Shown here: positions 7,402 to 14,204 of the stretch, piece by piece
Numbering within the stretch: position 1 is the first letter of the stretch
Layout: each line of letters opens with the position of its first letter
NCBI GenBank assembly: GCA_028278125.1
Contig: JANQEY010000003.1
Location: forward strand, 1-20,474
DNA length: 20,474 nucleotides
DNA from: a bacterium
GTDB taxonomy: Bacteria > Electryoneota > Electryoneia > Electryoneales > Electryoneaceae
Direction: 5' to 3'
Position numbers and translations under genes: made by a program
Notes under the pieces: generated by a model
What the model was told of the DNA's origin: nothing
Seen by the model: only the letters and a program-made list of their open reading frames with translations
Databases searched by the model: none

Positions 7402-8445
7402 ATGATAAAAAGCTTGCTGCGGTATTTTTACATATCTTACTTATTGCCAGGTGCGGCACTGGTTTTAATAGTTTCGTTTGTCTTTGTCGCTGGATGCGGC
7501 TCGTTTAAATCAGCCGCACTCGAGGGAGACCACTCTGTTGGTGTTATTATAGAGGGTTCACATTCCGAGTTACTTGAACCGCTGCTCGCTCAATCCCTGG
7601 AGCATGAGATATATACTCCACAGCCTGAGAAACTATTCGAACCGTTTTTTGCACCCGATGACAGCCTTTCAAGGTTCGCACTCTGGCAGAACCTGATGCT
7701 TGTGGGAACACTGGATTCAAACGATCCTGTATCCAACCGGTTAAAAAAGATGCTTAAAGGAGATGTTCTCCAGGGTGTTGAGGAGGGCAGATACTTTATC
7801 TTTGAAAAACAGGATATCTGGTCGAGGGGTCAAACAGTCGTTTTCCTGGTTGGAAACAGTGCCGAGGGACTTGCTGAATGGATCAGGCAGAATGGTTCGG
7901 ATATTTACCAGGTTTTTGCCAACAGTCGTGACGAAAAGATGAAACGAGAGATCTTTTCAATGCTTGAACAGAAATCGTTATCAGATTCACTGCGGAAAGC
8001 ACACGGCTGGTCAATGAGAATCCAGCATGATTACGTTCTGACAACTTCAAAAAAATCACCAAGTTTTATCCGTTTAAGGCGCAGTCTACCGGATCGTTTT
8101 ATCACGGTGGGATGGAAAATTGGAGATGCTGAAGATGTCTCATTATCCAATTTTTTCGAATGGCGCGATGAACTTGGCTCCCTGTTCGCTGATTCTATCC
8201 GGGTTAATCCTGATATTTCTCAATCTCAGATGACTGAACTGAATGGTATCCAGGCGTTGAAAGTTCACGGTCTCTGGGAAACATATGGAAACCTGGGTGG
8301 GGGTCCATTCGTAGCTTATATGTTACATCATGGGGACACGATATACCTGCTTGACGGGCAAGTATTTGCTCCTGACCGATCAAAAGAGCTGTTCATCCGT
8401 CAGATGGATATAATCCTGAATACATTTGAACCACCACTAAACTGA
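7402..8445 (+). CDS. DUF4837-type lipoprotein of unknown function
   Basis: This 347-residue protein starts with a lipoprotein signal: a hydrophobic stretch at ~13-29, then the lipobox VAGC with Cys32 as the lipidated residue. It should be anchored to the inner or outer membrane facing the periplasm. The body resembles DUF4837, a family known mainly from Bacteroidota and relatives. The similarity is in the overall plan: an early request to compare a value against LEPLLAQSLEHEIYTPQPEKLFEP, a QDIWSRGQTVVFLVG strand, and a late hydrophobic pair with FIRLRRSLPDRFITVGWK. I assign the family from memory of the pattern, not from an alignment. The ATG is preferred to the TTG at 7384 because it puts the lipobox at the usual distance and lies a normal distance from the -10 box. 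purE starts 44 nt downstream. Confidence 0.7.
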   Translation: MIKSLLRYFYISYLLPGAALVLIVSFVFVAGCGSFKSAALEGDHSVGVIIEGSHSELLEPLLAQSLEHEIYTPQPEKLFEPFFAPDDSLSRFALWQNLMLVGTLDSNDPVSNRLKKMLKGDVLQGVEEGRYFIFEKQDIWSRGQTVVFLVGNSAEGLAEWIRQNGSDIYQVFANSRDEKMKREIFSMLEQKSLSDSLRKAHGWSMRIQHDYVLTTSKKSPSFIRLRRSLPDRFITVGWKIGDAEDVSLSNFFEWRDELGSLFADSIRVNPDISQSQMTELNGIQALKVHGLWETYGNLGGGPFVAYMLHHGDTIYLLDGQVFAPDRSKELFIRQMDIILNTFEPPLN

Positions 8446-8489
8446 ATTTTTCATTATATAGATAACAACAAAAGAGAAGGAAATTTGAA

Positions 8490-8954
8490 GTGTTAAAAGT
8501 AGCTATTGTAATGGGTAGTGAAAGCGACCGGGCTATTGTGGAACGTGCCCTCCCCTACCTTGATTATTTTGGTATCAGTCATGAGATTAAAATCCTGAGC
8601 GCACATCGTACACCTGACGCGGTCGCCCAGTTTGCTTTAACATTGGAAGCCGAAGGTTATTTTGCTGTAATAGCGGCTGCGGGAATGGCAAATCACCTTT
8701 CCGGTACCATGGCGGCAAGAACATCACTTCCAGTGATCGGCCTACCCCTGCCGGGCGGTATGATGGATGGGCTTGATTCATTATTGTCTACAGTTCAAAT
8801 GCCGGGAGGTGTTCCGGTTGCTACTGTTTCAGTCGGAAAAGCTGGGGCAGTCAATGCCGCTGTGTTTGCAGCAAGGATCGCCGCGTTGCAGGATAATTCC
8901 GTAAAAGATAAATTGAAATCATTTTCCGGTTCAGGTTATAAGTTACCTGCATAA
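8490..8954 (+). CDS. purE: N5-carboxyaminoimidazole ribonucleotide mutase (PurE)
   Basis: Class I PurE moves the carboxyl group of N5-CAIR to give CAIR in de novo purine synthesis in the cytosol. The 154-residue length is usual for the family. Signature residues are present: MGSESD (8-13), SAHRTP (37-42, His39 equivalent to E. coli His45), a second histidine His69 (equivalent to His75), and DSLLSTVQMPGGVPVATV (96-113). The second motif reads NHLSG where most class I enzymes have AHLPG, a mild variation near the active site. The GTG start is supported by AAGGA (8477-8481) 8 nt upstream. No purK or other purine gene is next to it. Its stop TAA shares one base with the ATG of the following reductase gene, so the two are translationally coupled. 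Confidence 0.95.
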   Translation: MLKVAIVMGSESDRAIVERALPYLDYFGISHEIKILSAHRTPDAVAQFALTLEAEGYFAVIAAAGMANHLSGTMAARTSLPVIGLPLPGGMMDGLDSLLSTVQMPGGVPVATVSVGKAGAVNAAVFAARIAALQDNSVKDKLKSFSGSGYKLPA

Positions 8955-9856
8955 TGCATATTTTAATCACAGGTTGTCACGGATTACTCGGTCAGAAACT
9001 GGTCGAGAATTTCTCTCCTGAGGTCGAAGCCATTCATGGCATCGATCTCGCATCTGAGAATATGTTCGCCGGTGTAGTAAACTACACATATCATCAGCAT
9101 GATCTGACTGACCGGTCAAAAACTCTGGCATTAATCAGGGAAATAAATCCTGATATTATAATCAGCTCAGCAGCAATGACACAGGTTGACGCCTGCGAAG
9201 TAGAACGGGAACACTGCTGGAAAATAAACGTAGAAGCAGTTGGATACCTGGTCGAAGCAGCACGCCGGGCTAAATCCAGGGTTATTCACTTGTCTACAGA
9301 TTATGTGTTTGACGGTAATTCGGGACCTTATACAGAACTTGAACGCCCGCATCCCATATCCTATTACGGTAAAAGTAAACTGGCTTCGGAAAATATTGTC
9401 CTTGGTGGTGGAATAAACGCTACTGTTATCAGGACGATGGTATTGTTCGGTCATGGCCGTAAACTTAAACCAAGTTTTGTTGCCTGGATAGTTAAACGGT
9501 TGCGGGAAGGAAAGAACTTAAAAATCGTCACAGACCAGATTGGAAATGTCACGCTGGTTGACGATCTCGCTGCTTCAATCGAACGGATTGTATACCTGAA
9601 TAAAACCGGGTTATATAACGTTGCAGGACGTGAGCTGATAAGCCGGTATGAATTTGCGGTAAAAATAGCTGAAGCATATGAATTGAATCACGAATTGATA
9701 AAACCTGTTTTAACCCGAATGCTCAACCAGGCAGCACCAAGGCCATTGCAGAGTGGTTTTCTCGTAGACAAAGCACAGGATGAGCTTGGTCTTCGATTCT
9801 GTAACGTTGAAGAAGCCTTAAGGAAATACAGGAAACAGGAAGCGTCATTTAATTGA
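8954..9856 (+). CDS. RmlD-like SDR-family sugar nucleotide reductase
   Basis: This 300-residue NAD(P)-binding protein resembles dTDP-4-dehydrorhamnose reductase, the last step of dTDP-L-rhamnose synthesis. It has the Rossmann TGCHGLLGQ (6-14), AAMTQVDACE (73-82), HLSTDYVFDGN (112-122), the catalytic YxxxK pair Tyr138/Lys142 in YYGKSKLASE, and VTDQIGNVT (192-200), all typical of RmlD. The rmlA, rmlB and rmlC genes are not in the window, so the substrate may be another 4-keto sugar, and the rmlD symbol is not assigned. The ATG overlaps the purE stop by one base, with no strong SD, so it relies on coupling. The next gene starts 14 nt downstream, forming one unit with the two glycosyltransferases. 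Confidence 0.88.
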   Translation: MHILITGCHGLLGQKLVENFSPEVEAIHGIDLASENMFAGVVNYTYHQHDLTDRSKTLALIREINPDIIISSAAMTQVDACEVEREHCWKINVEAVGYLVEAARRAKSRVIHLSTDYVFDGNSGPYTELERPHPISYYGKSKLASENIVLGGGINATVIRTMVLFGHGRKLKPSFVAWIVKRLREGKNLKIVTDQIGNVTLVDDLAASIERIVYLNKTGLYNVAGRELISRYEFAVKIAEAYELNHELIKPVLTRMLNQAAPRPLQSGFLVDKAQDELGLRFCNVEEALRKYRKQEASFN

Positions 9857-9870
9857 TTTGAGAATAGATA

Positions 9871-10596
9871 ATGGATGAGTTACAACGTATTCTTGCGATA
9901 GTACCAACCTATAACGAACGTGAAAACGTAAAGGAAATAATACCACGTATCCTTCAATCTCATGAGGCTGTGTCAATCCTGATTATCGACGATGGATCTC
10001 CTGATGGTACCGGTGATATCGTTGAGGAAATATCTAAGACTGAAAAAAGAGTTTTCCTGCTGAGACGTCCTAAGAAGATGGGACTGGGAACAGCATACGT
10101 CGCCGGTTTCAAATACGCACTTGAAAAAGATTATGATGCAGTAATAGAAATAGATGCTGACCTGAGCCACAACCCTGATGATATTCCAAGACTTATTCAA
10201 CGGGCGAATGACGGTGCACATTTTGTCATCGGCAGCAGGTATGTTTCTGGTGTGAACGTGGTAAACTGGCCACTTCAACGCCTGATATTATCCTATTTCG
10301 CCTCAGTTTACGCACGCTGGGTGACCGGTATGCCCTTCATGGACCTTACTGCCGGATATGCCTTGATACGCAGGGAGGTTCTCGAAGCAATAAACCTCGA
10401 TAAGATCAGATCAAACGGTTACGGGTTTCAGATAGAGATAAAATACTTTACCTGGAAAAAGGGTTTCCGCCTTGTGGAGTGCCCGATCATATTTATTGAG
10501 CGTGCGCAGGGAACATCAAAAATGAACAAGCGTATTGTTCTCGAGGCAATTTTTATGGTGTGGAAACTTCGGCTGGGATCTCATACGGGAACTTGA
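9871..10596 (+). CDS. Polyprenol monophosphomannose synthase-like GT2 (Dpm1 type)
   Basis: This 241-residue soluble GT2 enzyme matches the Dpm1/polyprenyl-phosphate-mannose synthase family, which transfers mannose from GDP-mannose to a polyprenyl phosphate at the cytoplasmic face of the membrane. Motifs in order are IVPTYNERENV (10-20), IIDDGSPDGT (38-47), EIDADLSHNP (93-102, the DxD being D95 and D97), VIGSRYVSGV (119-128), FMDLTAGYALIRR (156-168) and GYGFQIEIKY (183-192). RAQGTSKMN (211-219) is the conserved acceptor-side loop. There is no C-terminal transmembrane helix, so it is the short, membrane-associated form. Some bacterial members use glucose or other sugars, so mannose is likely but not proven. 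Its product is the donor expected for a DUF2723-type transferase. Confidence 0.9.
   Translation: MDELQRILAIVPTYNERENVKEIIPRILQSHEAVSILIIDDGSPDGTGDIVEEISKTEKRVFLLRRPKKMGLGTAYVAGFKYALEKDYDAVIEIDADLSHNPDDIPRLIQRANDGAHFVIGSRYVSGVNVVNWPLQRLILSYFASVYARWVTGMPFMDLTAGYALIRREVLEAINLDKIRSNGYGFQIEIKYFTWKKGFRLVECPIIFIERAQGTSKMNKRIVLEAIFMVWKLRLGSHTGT
10587..10590 (+). promoter_or_regulatory. Ribosome binding site favouring the TTG start at 10599
   Basis: GGGA lies 8 nt before TTG 10599, which begins 2 nt after the Dpm1-like stop. The alternative GTG at 10560 would add 13 residues not typical of GT2 enzymes and has no better SD. Confidence 0.45.
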
Positions 10597-10598
10597 AC

Positions 10599-12248
10599 TT
10601 GACCGACCTTTCTGTAATAATCGTATCATACAACGTTGAGCATTTCCTCAGACGTACCATCCAATCAGTCTACCGCGCTCAACAGGACTTGAATTTAGAA
10701 GTATTTGTTGTTGATAATGCTTCTAAAGACGGCTCAGTTGAGATGGTTCGTTCTACATTTCCCCAGGTAAAATTAATTGAATCGGATAAGAACCTCGGTT
10801 TTGCCAAAGCGAATAATCTCGCCCTGAAACAAGCCAGCGGTAAGTTTTTAATGCTCCTTAATCCCGATTGTATCCTCCAGGAGAAAACCCTTACAACGCT
10901 CATTCAGTTCCTGAAAGATAATCCGGACGCGGGAGCTGTTGGACCAAAATTATTGAACAGGGATGGCACTTTCCAGGCAACCAGCAAACGTAGTGTCCCC
11001 ACTCCCTGGGTATCCTTCTGCAAACTCAGCGGACTGAGTAAACTGTTCCCGAAATCACGTGTTTTTAACCGTTATGAGCTTGGATACCTTGATCCCGATG
11101 AAGTAAACGAGGTCGAAGTCCTGACCGGTGCTGCGATAATGATCACCCGGGAAGTTTACGATAAAGTTGGCGGATTGAGCGAAGACTATTTTATGTACGG
11201 GGAGGATATCGACTGGTCACGAGCGATTGCCAATGCAGGCTGGAAGGTATTTTACGTTCCCACAACACAGATCGTACATTACAAGGGTGAATCCACAAGG
11301 CAGAAGGGATTTGATAAAGAGAAGCATTTTTATCACGCAATGAGGTTATACAGCAGGAAACATTCACGCCTGGGAATATTAGCAAGGTTATTTATAGAGG
11401 TGGGGATAATTATCGGTGAATTAGCGGCAAGACTGCAAAAATGGATACCTGCCTGGTTACCGGCGGTGCTGGATGCAATTATAGTTTTTGCCGTATTTAT
11501 CCTGGCATTTTTTATAAGATTTACTTATTTCAGTTCCGTATGGGGACCTCCGCCGGTACCAATCTCACTTGGGATGTGGATTGTCAGTGCCTTTTACGCA
11601 ATTGTAATAACATCCATATTGATTGTTTTTGGAACATACAGATCACGGTCTTCCCAGGTTTTGATATTGATAATTTCCGTTGTTGTAGGCTCAGCGCTGG
11701 TATCAACCCTGGCTTTCTTTATCAAGTCTATCCAGTTTTCAAGGATTGTTATAGCTGTTTCGATTTTGGCAGTACCAACGCTTTTAGTTACTTGGCGATT
11801 TATCCTGAGTCTTATCGGGGGCAGGAGATATTCTCGAAAAGTGCTGATTGTTGGTATCGATCGCCTGGGAGAAACAGTAGTTGAAAGAGTTAAAAGCGGT
11901 GCGATACAGGGCATAACCCCTGTCGGTTGGCTGGTCCATGATACTGAAAAACTGGGCGAAACAGTACTGGATTTACCGGTACTGGGAAGGGTATCTGAAT
12001 TTGCATATATAGCGGGTGAATTCGACATCGAGGAAGCCCTGTTTTCATCCGGCTGCGCAACATACGAGGATATATTCAGGATCGTTACCAAAAAGCCGGT
12101 AAAAGGGATGGTTATCCAGATTATTCCGGAAGGATATGATAAAAATGAGAATATTCCCCTGTTGGAATTAGACCTCGGTGTGAATATTTTTAAACGCTTC
12201 TCGAGACGTCACCAGCCCAGGATTATAATGGGGAAAAGGGATAGCTAG
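10599..12248 (+). CDS. GT2 glycosyltransferase fused to a WbaP-like membrane and Rossmann module lacking the catalytic transferase domain
   Basis: This 549-residue two-part protein starts with a GT2 domain (~1-257): LSVIIVSYN, VVDNASKDGS (38-47), NPD (88-90) in the DxD place, and YGEDIDWS (200-207) with the likely catalytic acid. A linker leads to four hydrophobic segments (~287-309, 323-345, 353-375, 380-400). Then comes a Rossmann-like region opening with KVLIVGIDRLGETV (414-427). The second half resembles the N-terminal membrane and CoA_binding_3-like part of polyprenyl glycosylphosphotransferases (WbaP/EpsE type). It stops at KRFSRRHQPRIIMGKRDS, where the catalytic bacterial sugar-transferase domain would begin, and the 155 nt after the stop do not encode that domain. 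The GT half is probably active; the other half may anchor it or recruit a partner. The TTG start is chosen by SD spacing; GTG at 10560 is possible. Confidence 0.82.
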   Translation: MTDLSVIIVSYNVEHFLRRTIQSVYRAQQDLNLEVFVVDNASKDGSVEMVRSTFPQVKLIESDKNLGFAKANNLALKQASGKFLMLLNPDCILQEKTLTTLIQFLKDNPDAGAVGPKLLNRDGTFQATSKRSVPTPWVSFCKLSGLSKLFPKSRVFNRYELGYLDPDEVNEVEVLTGAAIMITREVYDKVGGLSEDYFMYGEDIDWSRAIANAGWKVFYVPTTQIVHYKGESTRQKGFDKEKHFYHAMRLYSRKHSRLGILARLFIEVGIIIGELAARLQKWIPAWLPAVLDAIIVFAVFILAFFIRFTYFSSVWGPPPVPISLGMWIVSAFYAIVITSILIVFGTYRSRSSQVLILIISVVVGSALVSTLAFFIKSIQFSRIVIAVSILAVPTLLVTWRFILSLIGGRRYSRKVLIVGIDRLGETVVERVKSGAIQGITPVGWLVHDTEKLGETVLDLPVLGRVSEFAYIAGEFDIEEALFSSGCATYEDIFRIVTKKPVKGMVIQIIPEGYDKNENIPLLELDLGVNIFKRFSRRHQPRIIMGKRDS

Positions 12249-12365
12249 TAAATTCACTGATTAATACACTTCTCGAAAAAGAGGAATCTTCACTTGACCC
12301 CGATCACTCCATTAGAGTAAGTTTCTTCTCCATTTTCAGAACGTTATAAAACACGTATAAATAAT

Positions 12366-12388
12366 CATTCTTTCAACGTTGAAGAATG
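12366..12388. promoter_or_regulatory. Near-perfect palindrome in the accA leader
   Basis: The 23-nt segment begins CATTCTT and ends AAGAATG around the core CAACGTTG. It forms 11 pairs with one bulged T. It ends 4 nt before the GGGA site (12393-12396) of the accA start. It could be an operator, or a hairpin controlling ribosome access. Confidence 0.4.
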
Positions 12389-12403
12389 AATTGGGATATA
12401 GTT

Positions 12404-13369
12404 ATGAGAGACTTTGTTTTTGATTTCGAAAAACCTGTTGTTGAGCTTGAGAAAAAGATAGATGAAATGAGATCTTTGTCTCACGCTGGTGAGGTTGATA
12501 TAAACAGCGAAATCACTCAACTGGAGTTAAAAGCTGAACGCCTTCGCGAGGAAATCTACTCCAACCTGAACCGTTGGCAGAGGGTTCAGATAGCCCGTCA
12601 CCCAAAACGTCCATATACACTTGATTACATTGAAAAGATTACCGGCACTTTCCAGGAGATTCATGGTGACCGACTGTTCCGTGATGACGCGTCTATTGTT
12701 TCAGGACTGGCGGTTATAAATAACCTTCCTATTGCCCTGATTGGTCACCAGAAGGGACGCGGTACAAAACAGAACCTCTACCGTAATTTCGGCATGCCAC
12801 ATCCGGAAGGTTACCGTAAAGCGTTACGTGTGATGAAACTGGCAGAAAAATTCAACCGTCCGATCCTTACGCTTATAGACACTCCAGGTGCCTACCCCGG
12901 GCTTGGGGCAGAGGAACGTGGACAGGCTGAGGCAATTGCCCGGAACCTGTTTGAAATGAGTTCTCTGAAGGTTCCTATTGTTGCGGTGGTAATTGGAGAG
13001 GGTGGTTCCGGTGGTGCATTGGCTCTCGGCGTAGCCGACAGGGTGATTATGCTGGAGTATTCAATTTACTCGGTCATCAGTCCGGAGGGATGCGCGTCGA
13101 TTCTGTATCGTGACGCGACGCAGGCTAACCGTGCGGCGGAAGCTTTACGTTTAACATCACGCGACCTGCTGGAACTGGGAATAATCGACGAGGTTATTCC
13201 TGAACCATTTGGTGGAGCACATCGTGACTGGGATACAACAACATCCAGGGTTAAAGAGACAATAATCAAACATCTGACAGATCTTCAGGGTATTAAACCT
13301 GATAAACTCGTCAACCAGCGTATTGAAAAATATGGTAAAATCGGATTCTTTACGGAAGAATACGTTTAA
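12404..13369 (+). CDS. accA: Acetyl-CoA carboxylase carboxyltransferase subunit alpha
   Basis: AccA is half of the carboxyltransferase that moves CO2 from biotin to acetyl-CoA to make malonyl-CoA, the first committed step of fatty acid synthesis. At 321 residues it is close to the E. coli protein (319). The N-terminus MRDFVFDFEKPVVELEKKI is typical. The crotonase-fold core has GRGTKQNLYRNFGMPHPEG (118-136), IDTPGAYPG (158-166), GEGGSGGALA (198-207) and SPEGCASIL (226-234). GGGA at 12393-12396 sits 7 nt before ATG 12404; an upstream in-frame ATG at 12386 has no SD and lies inside a hairpin. A weak TTGACC (12294-12299) with TAAGTT (12318-12323) could be its promoter. accD is not in the window. 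A terminator follows the stop. Confidence 0.97.
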   Translation: MRDFVFDFEKPVVELEKKIDEMRSLSHAGEVDINSEITQLELKAERLREEIYSNLNRWQRVQIARHPKRPYTLDYIEKITGTFQEIHGDRLFRDDASIVSGLAVINNLPIALIGHQKGRGTKQNLYRNFGMPHPEGYRKALRVMKLAEKFNRPILTLIDTPGAYPGLGAEERGQAEAIARNLFEMSSLKVPIVAVVIGEGGSGGALALGVADRVIMLEYSIYSVISPEGCASILYRDATQANRAAEALRLTSRDLLELGIIDEVIPEPFGGAHRDWDTTTSRVKETIIKHLTDLQGIKPDKLVNQRIEKYGKIGFFTEEYV

Positions 13370-13392
13370 TATTTATCTCATATCCATATATT

Positions 13393-13427
13393 AAACTCGG
13401 CTTGAAAACAGTCGAGTTTTAATTTTT
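13393..13427 (+). terminator. Rho-independent terminator after accA
   Basis: AAACTCGGC (13393-13401) pairs with GTCGAGTTT (13411-13419), with one G-U pair, around a 9-nt loop. TAATTTTT follows. It lies 23 nt after the accA stop and before the next gene. Confidence 0.7.
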
Positions 13428-13440
13428 ACATGGATTTTCG

Positions 13441-14115
13441 ATGATTCGAAATATTTTATATCCGCTTTATCAGCGTCACATACATGCAATTCAGCAAAGT
13501 GCCGGAATGACTAATTCGGTACGGCTTATTGCAGCTCTTGTTATAGTCACTCTCACTTTTTCGAATACTCCTCTACAGGCACAATCAATCTATGAAGAGG
13601 AGCCACAATTTGGATTTAAAGAGAAAAACTGGTGGGTACTTGGTTTTTCATCTCATATTCCAGACATACCGATAGGTATGTATGTCTCATTCCTCAGGCC
13701 GGATAATATCGGATGGTATCTTGATGCCCATTTCAGACAGATAAGACCGGCTGTTTCAGCAAATACAATCGACGCCAGCCGTTACACGGTTGAAAATGAG
13801 CTTGAAGGAGTATTCCTGGATACGGAATATTCCAGGTTTTCAGTTACCACCGGTATAACTAAAGTACTAAGTCAACGATTTGCTGTATATTGTGGTGCGG
13901 GGATCTCCAGTAAGACTATATACCGTCAGTATATAGATCCAAATGATCGCGTTCTCTTTTTATATACTTACTGGATTAATGACGAAACGATCATCAAGTT
14001 TAACGCCACAGCAGGAATCCAGGTGATGATCTGGCAGGATTTGAAAGTATCCGGGAAGCTTGGTTATGTCCATGAACCTGCAGGTGTTCTCGCGGGTATA
14101 GGATATACCTGGTAA
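13441..14115 (+). CDS. Putative small outer-membrane beta-barrel protein
   Basis: This 224-residue protein has no family I recognise. A hydrophobic signal sequence lies at ~26-48 (VRLIAALVIVTLTFSNTPLQAQS), with likely cleavage after LQA. The in-frame ATG at 13507 (residue 23) would give a more classical signal peptide, so it may be the real start. The mature part has short alternating strands rich in Tyr, Phe and Trp. Examples are WYLDAHFRQI, FSVTTGITKVLSQRFAVYCGAGIS, IIKFNATAGIQVMIW and LKVSGKLGYVHEP. The protein ends GIGYTW, the terminal aromatic residue expected of a barrel. It follows the accA terminator, so it probably has its own promoter, which I cannot identify. A two-way terminator separates it from the convergent ppdK. 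Confidence 0.65.
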   Translation: MIRNILYPLYQRHIHAIQQSAGMTNSVRLIAALVIVTLTFSNTPLQAQSIYEEEPQFGFKEKNWWVLGFSSHIPDIPIGMYVSFLRPDNIGWYLDAHFRQIRPAVSANTIDASRYTVENELEGVFLDTEYSRFSVTTGITKVLSQRFAVYCGAGISSKTIYRQYIDPNDRVLFLYTYWINDETIIKFNATAGIQVMIWQDLKVSGKLGYVHEPAGVLAGIGYTW

Positions 14116-14149
14116 TTAAACTCATCAGCATTATAAAGTGTTATATAAA

Positions 14150-14186
14150 AAATCACGATCCATTACTGGATCGGGATTCGTGATTT
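14150..14186. terminator. Terminator hairpin between convergent genes
   Basis: AAATCACGA (14150-14158) is fully complementary to TCGTGATTT (14178-14186), and GATCC with GGATC can pair inside. A-rich bases flank the left side and T-rich bases the right, so it can stop transcription from both the barrel gene and ppdK. Confidence 0.7.
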
Positions 14187-14204
14187 ATATAATGACTTCG
14201 ACCA

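Noticed and set aside
11594..12091. 165-codon open frame on the - strand
   Set aside because: Antisense to the membrane part of the GT2 fusion, with Ser/Thr/Ile-rich low-complexity translation and no RBS.
12249..12403. Frameshifted remnant of a catalytic sugar-phosphate transferase domain after the GT2 fusion
   Set aside because: The 155 nt are AT-rich and far too short for the domain, and no conserved motif appears in any frame; accA follows.
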